Source: Solirubrobacteraceae bacterium
GTDB lineage: Bacteria; Actinomycetota; Thermoleophilia; Solirubrobacterales; Solirubrobacteraceae
NCBI GenBank assembly: GCA_030447505.1
Contig: JAUJOT010000002.1
Coordinates: 186,001-250,000 of the forward strand
Direction of reading: 5' to 3'
DNA: 64,000 bases
Under the pieces are notes generated by a model, which searched no databases, was not told where the DNA came from, and saw only the letters and a list, made by a program, of their open reading frames with translations. The position numbers were made by a program, and so were the translations under genes. The number at the start of each line of letters is the position of its first letter. Within the stretch, counting starts at the first letter, position 1. Below are positions 16,190-25,244 of this stretch, in pieces.

Positions 16190-17167
16190 CTACTTCACGC
16201 GCTCGACGGCGGCCGTCAGCTCACGCACCGAGAACACGCCCTCGAACCGCGCGGCCACCCTCCCGTGACGGTCGATCACGAACGCCCACGGCTCGCTCGA
16301 GAGGCGCCAGGCGAGCACCTGCGAGCGGTAGGGCTTTCCGGGGTCGTTGTCCTGGTAGATCTCCTGCTGGATGAAGGCGACGCCCTTGCCGCTCTCGGCG
16401 CGTACCTGCTCGGCGATGTCGACGACGGGGCCGCACGTGCGCGACTTGCACAGTGCGGGGGTCGCGAACAGCAGCACCGCGGGCTTCTTTCCGACGACGT
16501 CGGCGAAGTCCGTGTCGAGCATCTCGCGCGGCGGCGGCATCCGCGTCGACAGCTTCGTCAGGTCGCCGCCGACGTCGGCGCCCGTCTGCGTGTGGATCTC
16601 GATCGCGCGCTCGCCGATCTCCGGTGGGCCGTTCTTCTTGCCGACCGCCAGCGCGGACAGCGAGTCGGCGACGACGAGCCTGCCGTCGAGGCGGACGAGC
16701 CCGATCGCGACGTGCGGGCCGCTCGAGCCGTAGACCGCGTCGGCGACGTAGAAGGTGTCGCCGCTCGCGAGATCTGCGTCGGTCTGCCGGCTGCGATACG
16801 GCGCGTCGACGTCCAGCGACTCCTTGCGCGCGGTGAACGGGCCGCGCAGCTCGGTTCCGTCGAGCTTCGCGGTATAGACGGCGACCTCGGAGACGTCGAT
16901 CTGCTTGTTGGCGCGGTCGACGATCACGAAGGCGAGACGGTTGCGCCCGACGCGCTGGCCGCTGAAGCTCGCGACGCTGAGGATCGCCCCCTTCGGCAGG
17001 CCGTCGATGAGCTCGTTGATCGTCTTGCCCTTGGCCGAGGGGAACGCGGCCGACGCGGCGGCGGAGGGCTGCGGCGGCGCGGGCGTGGTACCGCCGGCGG
17101 CAGAACCGCCGCATCCGGAAAGCGCCACGGTCGCCGCCAGCAGCAACGACGAAAGCAGGCGGGCCAT
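16190..17167 (-). CDS. Lipoprotein with C-terminal thioredoxin-like fold
   Basis: 325 residues; ATG at 17167 gives a lipoprotein signal (LLLAATVALSGCGG). The first 200 residues are a beta-rich extracytoplasmic region without a family I can name. From about 225 a thioredoxin-like fold appears: PAVLLFATPALCKSRTCGPVVD with cysteines spaced C-x4-C, then VAFIQQEIYQDN and PWAFVIDRHGRVAARFEG. It may transfer electrons or sense redox at the cell surface. The cysteine spacing is unlike the CxxC of classical thioredoxins. A TAGAGT box 8 bases upstream suggests a leaderless message. Confidence 0.75.
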   Translation of the reverse strand: MARLLSSLLLAATVALSGCGGSAAGGTTPAPPQPSAAASAAFPSAKGKTINELIDGLPKGAILSVASFSGQRVGRNRLAFVIVDRANKQIDVSEVAVYTAKLDGTELRGPFTARKESLDVDAPYRSRQTDADLASGDTFYVADAVYGSSGPHVAIGLVRLDGRLVVADSLSALAVGKKNGPPEIGERAIEIHTQTGADVGGDLTKLSTRMPPPREMLDTDFADVVGKKPAVLLFATPALCKSRTCGPVVDIAEQVRAESGKGVAFIQQEIYQDNDPGKPYRSQVLAWRLSSEPWAFVIDRHGRVAARFEGVFSVRELTAAVERVK

Positions 17168-17175
17168 GTGCGCAG

Positions 17176-17181
17176 ACTCTA
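17176..17181 (-). promoter_or_regulatory. -10 box (TAGAGT) of the thioredoxin-like lipoprotein gene
   Basis: TANNNT match on the minus strand, 8 bases before the ATG at 17167, with no ribosome site between them. Confidence 0.45.
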
Positions 17182-17207
17182 GGCGCTCGCATGATTGGAT
17201 AGCGCCG

Positions 17208-17936
17208 ATGACCGACCGCGCGGCGATCGTCACCGGAGCCTCCAGCGGGATCGGCCTGGCGGTCGCGCGCATGCTCGCCACGGAGGGGCACGCGGTGACG
17301 CTCGTCGCCCGCCGCCGCGAGAAGCTCGAGGCCGCCTACGAGGCGCTGCGGGCCGACGGGCTGGCGGTCCAGCGCGTCGCCGCGGACGTCGGTGACGAGG
17401 ACGACGTGGTCCGCGCCGTCAGCGCCCACCGCGACGCCTACGGGCGACTGGACGTGCTCGTCAACAACGCGGGCCTCGGGATCGCGGCGCCGATCGGCGA
17501 GCTCAACACGAAGCGGATGGACATCCAGCTCAACACGAACCTGCGCTCGATCCCGCTCTTCTACCGCGAGTCGGTCGCGATGCTGACCGCGGCCGGTGCC
17601 GAGCACGGCAACGCGCTCGTCGTCAACACCGCCTCGATCGCCGGAAAGCAGGGCCAGGCATGGCTGAGCATCTACTCGGCGACGAAGTTCGGCATCGTCG
17701 GCTTCACCGAGGCGATGAACAAGGAGCTCGGCGGCCTCGGCATCAAGTCGACCGCGCTCTGCCCGGCCTGGGTCGACACGCCGATGACGGACTTCGTCAA
17801 GCGGCGGGTGCCGCCCGAGGCGATGATCCAGACGTCTGACATCGTCGCCTCGGTGCGGATGCTGCTGTCCCTGTCTCCGGGCTGCGTCGTGCCGGAGATC
17901 GTGTTCCAGGCGCCCACCGGCGGGGCGCTGACCTGA
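17208..17936 (+). CDS. Short-chain dehydrogenase/reductase
   Basis: 242 residues, ATG at 17208. Classical SDR: cofactor motif VTGASSGIGLAVA, NNAG at LVNNAGLG, catalytic Ser in NTASIAGKQG, Tyr-x3-Lys as YSATKFG, then PAWVDTPMT. The ARRREK segment after beta-2 favours NADP. Substrate unknown. It is divergent from the thioredoxin-like lipoprotein gene with 40 bases between starts. Confidence 0.93.
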   Translation: MTDRAAIVTGASSGIGLAVARMLATEGHAVTLVARRREKLEAAYEALRADGLAVQRVAADVGDEDDVVRAVSAHRDAYGRLDVLVNNAGLGIAAPIGELNTKRMDIQLNTNLRSIPLFYRESVAMLTAAGAEHGNALVVNTASIAGKQGQAWLSIYSATKFGIVGFTEAMNKELGGLGIKSTALCPAWVDTPMTDFVKRRVPPEAMIQTSDIVASVRMLLSLSPGCVVPEIVFQAPTGGALT

Positions 17937-17958
17937 CGTCGCTCGTAGGCCGCCGCTT

Positions 17959-17985
17959 GCGGCGATCGAAGAGCGAGATCGCCGC
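17959..17985. terminator. Hairpin between convergent SDR and hypothetical genes
   Basis: Perfect 9-bp stem (GCGGCGATC/GATCGCCGC) with a 9-base loop, ending one base before the minus-strand stop codon. No U tract on either strand; probable shared terminator. Confidence 0.45.
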
Positions 17986-18585
17986 TCAGCGTCGCAGCAG
18001 CTCGGACTCGGCGGCGTCGAAGTCGAACTCGTCGCGCGAGCCCTCCTCGGCGACCGGCTCGCGCCCGAAGTCCTCGGGCAGCAACAGCGTCTCCTCGAAG
18101 AGCCAGTCCAGGCCGGTGGCCTCGGCTTCGCGCCCGCGCCGCTCGCGCGCCGTTGACATGTGCTCGTCGATCGCGCCGCCGAGGTCGAGCGGCGGCCCGC
18201 CGTAGCGCGAGCGCCGGCGGCGCGCCTCGACCGTCGCCTGATGGTCGGCGATCGCCTCGGCGAACATGCTCGGCCCCGCCGGCTCGAGGCTGGCCTCGAT
18301 CTCGCGACGCAGGATCAGGACCTCGTACTCCGTCGCGGGACGGATGATGTGGCGCCCGGCGACGCCGGTGAACCTGTCCCACGCCTCGGGAAACAAGCAG
18401 GAGCGTGTGCGCCCGCCCTCGCGGTGAGCCGCGAGCATCGGACAGGCGCCGCCGCCGCCGGCGAAGGCGCCGGTGATGACGGTGTTGTTGTCGAGGCCGA
18501 TGAGCATCGCCTTGCGAGTGCGCTCAGGCAGGACGTCGATGGACCGTCGAAGCTCTGCGACCGCTTGTTCGCGAGGCGTTGTCAT
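17986..18585 (-). CDS. Conserved-looking soluble protein of unknown function
   Basis: 199 residues from ATG at 18585, chosen because GGAGAG precedes it at proper distance; the longer frame adds a non-conserved tail. Notable segments: KAMLIGLDNNTVITGAFAGG, GGACPMLAAHREGGRTRSC with paired Cys/His, FPEAWDRFTGV, and an acidic C-terminus (SRDEFDFDAAESELLRR). The middle is helical. I cannot assign a family. Spacing of Cys and His (C..ML..H....R..SC) could hold a metal, but that is speculation. Confidence 0.65.
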   Translation of the reverse strand: MTTPREQAVAELRRSIDVLPERTRKAMLIGLDNNTVITGAFAGGGGACPMLAAHREGGRTRSCLFPEAWDRFTGVAGRHIIRPATEYEVLILRREIEASLEPAGPSMFAEAIADHQATVEARRRRSRYGGPPLDLGGAIDEHMSTARERRGREAEATGLDWLFEETLLLPEDFGREPVAEEGSRDEFDFDAAESELLRR

Positions 18586-18680
18586 AGGGTTCTCTCTCCG
18601 TTCGTCGCGGGCTCGGCCACCGTATGCGAGCCCGTCGTCTGCGGCAACAGAAGTCCTGCCATGAAAGCGATCTTGCACGG

Positions 18681-19715
18681 ATGAAGCTCGGCGTCCACGT
18701 CGGCTATTGGGGGCTCGGCCTCTCCTCCGAGGACCAGCGCGAGATCGTTCAGCAGGCCGAGCGGCTGGGCTATGACTCGGTCTGGGCTGCCGAGGCCTAC
18801 GGCTCGGATGCGGCGACGATCCTCGGCTGGCTGGCGGGCCTGACGTCGACGATCAGGCTCGGCTCGGCGATCTTCCAGATGCCGGCCCGCAGCGCCGCGA
18901 TGACGGCGATGACCGCGGCCACGATCGACCAGCTCTCCGGCGGGCGCATGCTGCTCGGCATCGGCTCGTCGGGACCGCAGGTCGCCGAGGGCTGGCACGG
19001 CCAGCGCTTCGGCCGCCAGATCCAGCGCACGCGCGAGTACGTCGCGGTCGTGCGCAAGGCGCTGGCGCGCGAGCGCCTGGTGTTCGAGGGCGAGACGCTC
19101 ACGCTGCCGCTGCCCGACGGCCCCGGCAAGGCACTGAAGCTGACGATCGCGCCGGTCCAGGACGAGATCCCGATCTACCTCGCGGCGATCGGGCCCAACA
19201 ACACGCGCCTGGCCGGCGAGATCGCCGACGGCTGGATCCCGATGCTCTTCTCCCCCGAGCACGTCGCGGAGTTCCGCCCGCTGCTCGAGGAGGGCGCCGC
19301 CCGCAGCGGGCGCTCGCTGGAGCACTTCGACGTCGCGCCGCAGGTCAACGTCTTCGTCAGCGACGACGTCGCCGCCGCGCGCGACGCGATGCGTCCCTTC
19401 CTCGCGCTCTACGTCGGCGGAATGGGCTCACGCGACAGGAACTTCTACAACGCCCTCGTGCAGCGCTACGGCTTCGAGGACGAGGCGCGCGAGGTCCAGG
19501 ACCTCTACCTCGACGGCAAGCGCGCGCAGGCGATGGCGCGGCTGTCGGACGAGCTGATCGACGCCGTATCGCTCGTCGGCCCGCGCGAGCAGGTCCGCGA
19601 GCGCCTGGCGGTCTACCGCGATGCCGGCGTCGGCACGCTCGGCGTCAGCCCGCTGGCGTTCACGAAGGTCGAGCGGCTCGAGCAGCTGCGGCTGCTCGCG
19701 GAGCTGGCAGCCTGA
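18681..19715 (+). CDS. LLM-class (luciferase-like) F420/FMN-dependent oxidoreductase
   Basis: 344 residues, ATG at 18681. TIM-barrel family signatures: GYWGLGLSSEDQREIVQQAE, YDSVWAAEAYGSDAATILGW, STIRLGSAIFQMPARSA, LSGGRMLLGIGSSGPQV, EIADGWIPMLFSP. It is close to the actinobacterial F420-dependent branch; cofactor choice is inferred. The stop overlaps the probable CTG start of the glycosyltransferase that follows. Confidence 0.9.
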   Translation: MKLGVHVGYWGLGLSSEDQREIVQQAERLGYDSVWAAEAYGSDAATILGWLAGLTSTIRLGSAIFQMPARSAAMTAMTAATIDQLSGGRMLLGIGSSGPQVAEGWHGQRFGRQIQRTREYVAVVRKALARERLVFEGETLTLPLPDGPGKALKLTIAPVQDEIPIYLAAIGPNNTRLAGEIADGWIPMLFSPEHVAEFRPLLEEGAARSGRSLEHFDVAPQVNVFVSDDVAAARDAMRPFLALYVGGMGSRDRNFYNALVQRYGFEDEAREVQDLYLDGKRAQAMARLSDELIDAVSLVGPREQVRERLAVYRDAGVGTLGVSPLAFTKVERLEQLRLLAELAA

Positions 19716-20899
19716 GCCGCCGCCGGCGGATTCTGCTCGGCGCCTTCGGCGATCCGGGGCACGCCTTTCCGGTCATCGCGCTCGGCCGCGAGCTCGCCCG
19801 CCGCGACCACGACGTGACGCTGCAGACGTGGCGGCGCTGGGAGGAGGACGTCCGGCGCGAGGGGATGCGCTTCGCCGCCGCACCCGAGTACCACGTGTTC
19901 CCGACTCGCGAGAGGCCGCTGACGCCCTACCAGGCCGTCGAGCGCGCCACCCGCGAGACGGTCGAGCTCGTGCGCGACGTGGCGCCCGACGCGGTCGTCT
20001 CGGACATCCTCACGCTCGCACCGGCGCTGGCGGGCGAGCTCGAGGGCGTGCCCGTCGGCACGCTCATCCCCCACCTCGACCCGCGCATGCCGCCCGGGAG
20101 CGCGCCGTACTCCTGCGGCGCGCGGCTGCCGCGCACGCGCGCCGGCCGGGTGCTGTGGCGGGGCGCCGACCCGCTGCTGCGCCACGGGCTGCAGCTCGGG
20201 CGCAGCCAGCTCAACGAGACGCGGCGGCGGCTGGGCCTGCCGGCGCTCGAGCGCGACCACGGCGGCATCAGCGAGAGGCTCGCGCTCGTCGCGACGTTCC
20301 CGCAGCTCGAGTATCCGCGCAGCTGGCCGGCGGGCGCGCATGTCGTCGGGCCGCTGATCTGGGAACCGCCGGCGCCGGACGTCGAGCTGCCGCCGGGCGA
20401 GGACCCGCTCGTCCTGCTCGCCCCGTCGACCTCGCAGGACCCCGGTCAGACGCTGCTGCGTGCGGCGCTCGAGGGCCTTGCGGAGCTCTCCGTGCGGGTG
20501 CTCGCGTCGGCGAACCGCCCGCCCCCGTCGGTCTGCGTCCCCGCGAACACGCGGATGGTCGAGTGGGTCTCCTACGCGCGGACGATGCCTGCCTGCGACC
20601 TCGTCGTCTGCCACGGCGGGCACGGCACCGTGGCGCGGGCGCTTGCGAGCGGCTGCGTCGTCGTGATCGTGCCGGCCGGGGGCGACATGAACGAGAACGC
20701 CGCCCGCGTGGACTGGGCGGGGGTCGGCGTGCGGCTGCCGGGGCGACTCGTCGGCGCGCGCGCGCTGGCGCTGGCCGTCCGGCGCGCGCTCGCGCGCCCC
20801 GAGCTGCGCGCCGGCGCACGCGGGCTGCAGGCGTGGGCGGCCCGCCACGACGGCGCGGCGCGTGCCGCCGACCTCGTCGAGGCGCTCGCGGCCGGCTGA
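19712..20899 (+). CDS. GT-B glycosyltransferase (GT1/MGT-like), probable CTG start
   Basis: 395 residues if translation begins at CTG 19712. The shorter frame from GTG 19814 would lack the first Rossmann strand, ILLGAFGDPGHAFPVIALG, which is needed for a GT-B fold. There is no ATG, GTG or TTG between. CTG overlaps the upstream stop as CTGA, mimicking the common ATGA coupling, and GGAG precedes it by 9 bases. The donor-site segment VVCHGGHGTVARALASG and the later DMNENAARVDWAGVG are typical of the UDP/TDP-sugar MGT family. The acceptor is unknown, probably a lipid or secondary metabolite made with the LLM oxidoreductase. Confidence 0.85.
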   Translation: MSRRRRILLGAFGDPGHAFPVIALGRELARRDHDVTLQTWRRWEEDVRREGMRFAAAPEYHVFPTRERPLTPYQAVERATRETVELVRDVAPDAVVSDILTLAPALAGELEGVPVGTLIPHLDPRMPPGSAPYSCGARLPRTRAGRVLWRGADPLLRHGLQLGRSQLNETRRRLGLPALERDHGGISERLALVATFPQLEYPRSWPAGAHVVGPLIWEPPAPDVELPPGEDPLVLLAPSTSQDPGQTLLRAALEGLAELSVRVLASANRPPPSVCVPANTRMVEWVSYARTMPACDLVVCHGGHGTVARALASGCVVVIVPAGGDMNENAARVDWAGVGVRLPGRLVGARALALAVRRALARPELRAGARGLQAWAARHDGAARAADLVEALAAG

Positions 20900-20923
20900 G
20901 GACACGCGTCGAGGCTCAACCGG
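20892..20923. terminator. Stop-codon-spanning hairpin between convergent genes
   Basis: CCGG-c-TGAG pairs with CTCA-a-CCGG (one mismatch), 14-base loop, covering the TGA of the glycosyltransferase and the stop of the Calx-beta gene. Weaker than the hairpin at 4747. Confidence 0.3.
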
Positions 20924-22142
20924 AGTGGCTCGTGCGCGCGACGAGCGTGCCGTTGACACGGCGCACGCCGGTCCGCCCGGCGCTGTCGGTCGTGACGACG
21001 TAGGCGCGCACGGCGATCCGGCCGGCGCGCCGCAGCAGCACCCGGTCGCGCTTCGAAAGCGCGATCCGCAGCGTCTGCGCCGCTCCCCCGGGGAGCTTGA
21101 AGTTGCGCCGCCCGAGGCGCCGCTCGCTGCGCAGCGCCTTGATCTTCGAGCGCCTGTTCGGGCGGCTGAAGATCGTGATGCGGCCGCTGCAGCGACCCGA
21201 CTGGCGCGGGCAGGAGATCGTCACGAGGACCGTCGACGGCTGTCGCAGGCGCGGGCTGGAGACGCCGAGCCGCGGCAGCGCGGCGGTGGGCGCCGAGCCG
21301 ATCGCGGGCGACGGCTCGCCGCTGGCGGACGGTCCGGGCGCGGGTCCGGGTGCGGGCGGCGCGGTCGGCGTCGCGACGGCCGCGGGATCGTCGTTGTCGA
21401 CGACGGTGGCAACAGCGCTCGCGTCAGCGAGCGTCGCGGCGCGCGGCGCGCTGATGCGCAGCTCGAAGCTCTCGTCGGGCTCATCGCTGGCGTCGTCGAG
21501 CAGCGGCACGCCGAGCGCCCGCGATCTCGAGCCGGCCGGGATCGTGATCGTGCCGCCGCGGGCGGTGTAGTCCTGGCCCGCGACGGCGCTGCCGTCGGCC
21601 GTCGCGAATGCGACGGCGACGTTGCGCCCGCTCGGCCGGCTGAGCGCGATCGTGAAGAGCGCCGTCGCACCCTCGCTCGCAGGCGACGCATCGACGACGG
21701 CGACGGCGGGTCGTGGGTCGTCGTCGACGATCGTGCCGGTGCCCTCGCCGTCGGACACGCCGGTACCGCTGATCGCCAGCCGGAACGTCTCGTCGGGCTC
21801 GTCGATCGTGTCGCCCGCGATCGCGACCGTGACGTGCTGGGTCTGCGTCGTGGCGAACAGCGTGCCGGGGAAGGTGCGACTCCCGCTCGCCGCGGCGTGG
21901 TCGGCGGGCGAGGCGGCCGAGCCGTCGGAGGTCGCGAACGCGACGGTGACGGACGGCGCGAGCAGCCCGGCCTGTCGCGTGATCGTGAACGTCAGCGAAC
22001 CCGCGCCCTCCGAGGCCGAGACGTCGTCGACGACGATCTGCGCCTGGGCCGCCGCCGGCACTCCGGCGAGCAGCGCGAGCGCGCCGAGCAGCAGCGCGCA
22101 GAGCGCGGCTCGCATCCCCCGACGCCCTCCCTGGCCGCCCAT
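20916..22142 (-). CDS. Secreted protein with two Calx-beta domains
   Basis: 408 residues from ATG at 22142, which a TACGGT -10 box 7 bases upstream supports. A signal peptide (ALCALLLGALALLAGVPAAAQA) leads into two Calx-beta repeats (about 45-155 and 155-260), each with the pattern SEG...F.I...G....V..ATSDGSA....D, DEPDETF and a GTIVDDD close. After a Pro/Ala/Gly linker a C-terminal beta domain has paired cysteines (SCPRQSGRCSGRI) and Arg/Lys-rich strands. Probably a calcium-binding cell-surface adhesin or matrix protein. No sortase or membrane anchor is visible. Confidence 0.85.
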   Translation of the reverse strand: MGGQGGRRGMRAALCALLLGALALLAGVPAAAQAQIVVDDVSASEGAGSLTFTITRQAGLLAPSVTVAFATSDGSAASPADHAAASGSRTFPGTLFATTQTQHVTVAIAGDTIDEPDETFRLAISGTGVSDGEGTGTIVDDDPRPAVAVVDASPASEGATALFTIALSRPSGRNVAVAFATADGSAVAGQDYTARGGTITIPAGSRSRALGVPLLDDASDEPDESFELRISAPRAATLADASAVATVVDNDDPAAVATPTAPPAPGPAPGPSASGEPSPAIGSAPTAALPRLGVSSPRLRQPSTVLVTISCPRQSGRCSGRITIFSRPNRRSKIKALRSERRLGRRNFKLPGGAAQTLRIALSKRDRVLLRRAGRIAVRAYVVTTDSAGRTGVRRVNGTLVARTSHSG

Positions 22143-22149
22143 GGCCCAG

Positions 22150-22155
22150 ACCGTA
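22150..22155 (-). promoter_or_regulatory. -10 box (TACGGT) of the Calx-beta gene
   Basis: TANNNT match 7 bases before ATG 22142 on the minus strand; decides between several possible starts. Confidence 0.45.
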
Positions 22156-22200
22156 TCGCCGCGCCTGCTCGCGGGCAAGCCCGCGAGCAGTCCCGCGTAG

Positions 22201-22273
<73 letters not shown>

Positions 22274-22360
22274 TCGTGCGCTGGAAGCCTAGTGGGTCGC
22301 CCGGGAACGTTGCGCCCGAAACCGCGCCCGAGGTTTCGGGTGCAACGTTCGTGGGCCCGC

Positions 22361-24157
22361 TCAGCGAGACGCAGCGCCCTCCTCCATGACCTGCTCCATC
22401 GCGCGGCCGATCGCCGCCTGCGTCGTGCCGCGCCGCTTGGCGAGATCGCTGATCGGCTCGTCGCGCGCGCGGGCAGCCGCGATCTCGCGCTCGATCCGGT
22501 GCAGCTCGAGCTGCAGGCGCTCGACGCGAAACTGCGCCGGCGACGCGCGCTCGATGCCGGCGGCCCGGACCGAGAGCGCACGGACGAGCGCCGTCAGCTC
22601 CTCGTCGCCCTCGAGCGCCTCGCTGGGCGCGGCGAGATGCTCGCGCAGGTGAAGGGCCGCCCGGCGCAGCGCCGGCGTCGCGAGGTCCGCCTCGGGGTCG
22701 AGCTCGGCGAGCGCGGGGCTGCCGAGGTCGGGCAGCGCGATGCACAGCTCGAGGAACGTGCGCTCCTGCTTCTCGCGGCGCCCCAGCGAGGCGGCGGGCG
22801 CGCGCTGCTCGGCGGCCTGCGGGCGCTGCTCGCGCTCGGCGGGGTCCGGTCGGCGCTGCGCCAGCAGCGAGTTGAGCAGCTCGGTCGAGAGGTCGATGCG
22901 GTCGGCGACGATCCGCAGCAGCTCCTCGCGCATGACGCTCGGCGCCAGCGTCGCGAAGATGCCGCGCAGCTGGGCGAGCACGCGGTCCTTGCCCTCCGCG
23001 TCGCTGAGGTCGCCGGCCTCCAGCGCGCGCAGGACGCGGAAGCGGACGAACGGGACCGACGCGGCGATCCGCCGCTCGATCTCCTCCCCGCCCGCGCGCT
23101 GCACGAGCTCCGCAGGGTCCTCGCCCCGGGGCAGCGGGACGACGCGCAGCTCGAGCTTGCGCCCGGCCGCCACTCGCGCGGCCCGCAGCATCGCCTCCTG
23201 GCCGGCGCTGTCGGCGTCCAGCGCGAGCTGCACGACCGGCGCCAGGCGCGCCAGCTCGGCGACCTGCTCCTCGGTCAGCGACGTGCCCATGATGCAGACG
23301 CTGTTTCGCACGCCGACCTGGTGCATCGCGATGACGTCCGTGTAGCCCTCGGCGACGACGACGCTGCCCGCCTTCGCGGCGGGCGCGCGGGCGAGGTCGG
23401 CGGCGAAGAGCTGGCTGCGCTTGTGGAAGAGCTCGCTCTCCGGGCTGTTGACGTACTTCGGGCGGCGGTCGCCCTCGCCGCCGAGCGTGCGCCCGGCGAA
23501 GCCGCGCACGCGCCCGCGCGCGTCGGCGAGCGGGAAGATGATCTGCGAGCGGAAGCGGTCGTAGATGCGCCCGCTCTTCTCGGACTTCGTCGCGAGGCCC
23601 GCGTCGTAGAGCTCGCGGTTGCCGAAGCCCGCCCGTCGCGACGCATCGAGCACCGTGTCCCAGGCGCTCGGGGCGTAGCCGACGCGAAACTCGCGCAGCA
23701 TGCCCTCCTCCAGGCCGCGCTCGGTCAGGTACGCCCGCGCGCGCTGCGCCTCGCGCGACTCCCAGAGCTGGCGCGCGTAGTACGTGGCGGTGCGCTCGAG
23801 CAGCTCGAGCAGGCGCTCGCGGCGCTGGCGCTGCTCGGCGGCGCGCGGGTCCTCGTCCTCGAGCTCGAGCGCGACCCTGTAGCGGTCGGCGAGCAGCTCC
23901 AGCGCGCCCTTGAAGTCGACGCCCTCGGTCTCCATCACGAACGTGAACGCGTCACCGGAGGCCTGGCAGCCGAAGCAGTAGTAGACCTTGTCGGCGGGGT
24001 TGATCCCGAACGACGGCGAGCGCTCGTCGTGAAACGGGCACAGGCCGGTGAAGCGGTTGGCGCCGGCCTTGCGCAGCTCGGTGCGCGAGGAGACGAGGTC
24101 GACCATGTCGACGGCGTCGCGGACACGCTCCTTGGAGTCGTTCGTGTAGAGGGCCAC
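22361..24157 (-). CDS. dnaG: DNA primase DnaG
   Basis: 598 residues from GTG at 24157; the frame is open further upstream but the family begins here. It makes RNA primers at the replication fork. Zinc-binding CHC2 domain: Cys40, His43, Cys61, Cys64 (GLCPFHDERSPSF ... YYCFGC). Catalytic Toprim region: VVVAEGYTDVIAMHQVG and LALDADSAGQEA. The C-terminal helical domain binds DnaB helicase. It starts 5 bases after the dgt stop, so dgt-dnaG is one unit, a frequent actinobacterial pairing. Confidence 0.97.
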   Translation of the reverse strand: MALYTNDSKERVRDAVDMVDLVSSRTELRKAGANRFTGLCPFHDERSPSFGINPADKVYYCFGCQASGDAFTFVMETEGVDFKGALELLADRYRVALELEDEDPRAAEQRQRRERLLELLERTATYYARQLWESREAQRARAYLTERGLEEGMLREFRVGYAPSAWDTVLDASRRAGFGNRELYDAGLATKSEKSGRIYDRFRSQIIFPLADARGRVRGFAGRTLGGEGDRRPKYVNSPESELFHKRSQLFAADLARAPAAKAGSVVVAEGYTDVIAMHQVGVRNSVCIMGTSLTEEQVAELARLAPVVQLALDADSAGQEAMLRAARVAAGRKLELRVVPLPRGEDPAELVQRAGGEEIERRIAASVPFVRFRVLRALEAGDLSDAEGKDRVLAQLRGIFATLAPSVMREELLRIVADRIDLSTELLNSLLAQRRPDPAEREQRPQAAEQRAPAASLGRREKQERTFLELCIALPDLGSPALAELDPEADLATPALRRAALHLREHLAAPSEALEGDEELTALVRALSVRAAGIERASPAQFRVERLQLELHRIEREIAAARARDEPISDLAKRRGTTQAAIGRAMEQVMEEGAASR

Positions 24158-24162
24158 GCCGC

Positions 24163-25203
24163 TCAGACGGTGAACGAGGCCGGCACGGCCAGGGCGGTGA
24201 AGGAGCGCACGGCGTAGCGATCGGTCATCCCGGCGAGGTAGTCGGTGACGCGCTGCGCGTGGTCGGCGCCGGGCGCGCCGCCACCGTCGGGCAGCCGCTG
24301 CGCGTCGGAGGCGTAGTGGTCGAAGAGCGTGCGAATGACGCGCTCGATCCGCGAGTGCTCCTGACGCGCCGCGGCGCCGAGATAGACCTGCTCGAACATG
24401 AACGCGCGCAGCGCGCTCATCGCCGCGCCGGCCTCGGCGCCCTGGACGACGTCGCCGGCCGCCTCGGAGTGCTCGACCAGGTCGTGCACGAGCGCATCGA
24501 TCCGCGCCGACCCATGCGAGCCGAGCACGGCGATCGCGGCGGCGGGCAGCGCCGCCTCGTCGAGCACGCCGGCGCGCAACGCGTCGTCGATGTCGTGGTT
24601 GATGTAGGCGATCCGGTCGACGATGCGCACGATCCGCCCCTCGAGCGTCGCCGGCCTCGACGCGCGCCCGGAGTGGCAGAGAATCCCGTCGCGGACGTCG
24701 GCGCAGAGGTTCAGCCCCGCCCCCTCGCGCTCGAGCACGTCGACGACGCGCAGCGAGTGCTCGTAGTGGCGAAAGCCGCCGCCGAAGCGCTCGGCGAGGC
24801 AGGCGTCGAGGACGGCCTCGCCGATGTGCCCGAACGGCGGGTGGCCGAGGTCGTGGCCGAGCCCGATCGCCTCCGTGAGGTCCTCGTTGAGCGCCAGCGC
24901 GCGGGCGACGGTGCGCGCAATCTGGGTGACCTCGAGCGTGTGCGTCAGGCGCGTGCGGAAGTGGTCGCCCTCGGGCGCGACGAAGACCTGGGTCTTGTGC
25001 TTCAGGCGGCGGAAGGCCTTGCAGTGCACGATCCGGTCGCGGTCGCGCTGTAGCGGCGTGCGCAGGGCGCAATCGGCCTCGTCGACGGCGCGGCGGGCGG
25101 GATACGAGCGCGCCGCGAGCGGCGACAGCTGCTCCTCCTCCCACGCCTGCCGCCGCGCCGCGAAACGCTGCGCGACGGCGCCCGGTGCGGTGGCTGCGTC
25201 CAT
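24163..25203 (-). CDS. dgt: Deoxyguanosinetriphosphate triphosphohydrolase-like HD protein
   Basis: 346 residues, ATG at 25203. It cleaves dGTP or other dNTPs to nucleoside and triphosphate. HD-domain ligands are visible in [28 protein letters not shown] and [18 protein letters not shown]. The start CRTP-like segment [25 protein letters not shown] is interrupted here only for brevity; it is the usual dNTPase N-terminus. Lies directly before dnaG, so it may tune dNTP pools with replication. Confidence 0.94.
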   Translation of the reverse strand: MDAATAPGAVAQRFAARRQAWEEEQLSPLAARSYPARRAVDEADCALRTPLQRDRDRIVHCKAFRRLKHKTQVFVAPEGDHFRTRLTHTLEVTQIARTVARALALNEDLTEAIGLGHDLGHPPFGHIGEAVLDACLAERFGGGFRHYEHSLRVVDVLEREGAGLNLCADVRDGILCHSGRASRPATLEGRIVRIVDRIAYINHDIDDALRAGVLDEAALPAAAIAVLGSHGSARIDALVHDLVEHSEAAGDVVQGAEAGAAMSALRAFMFEQVYLGAAARQEHSRIERVIRTLFDHYASDAQRLPDGGGAPGADHAQRVTDYLAGMTDRYAVRSFTALAVPASFTV

Positions 25204-25232
25204 CCGTCGATTCTCGCAGCCGCGATGGCGCG

Positions 25233-25238
25233 TACGCT
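25233..25238 (+). promoter_or_regulatory. -10 box (TACGCT) of the medium-chain reductase gene
   Basis: TANNNT match 6 bases before GTG 25245; leaderless arrangement. It lies in the 41-base divergent gap shared with dgt. Confidence 0.45.
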
Positions 25239-25244
25239 GACGCC

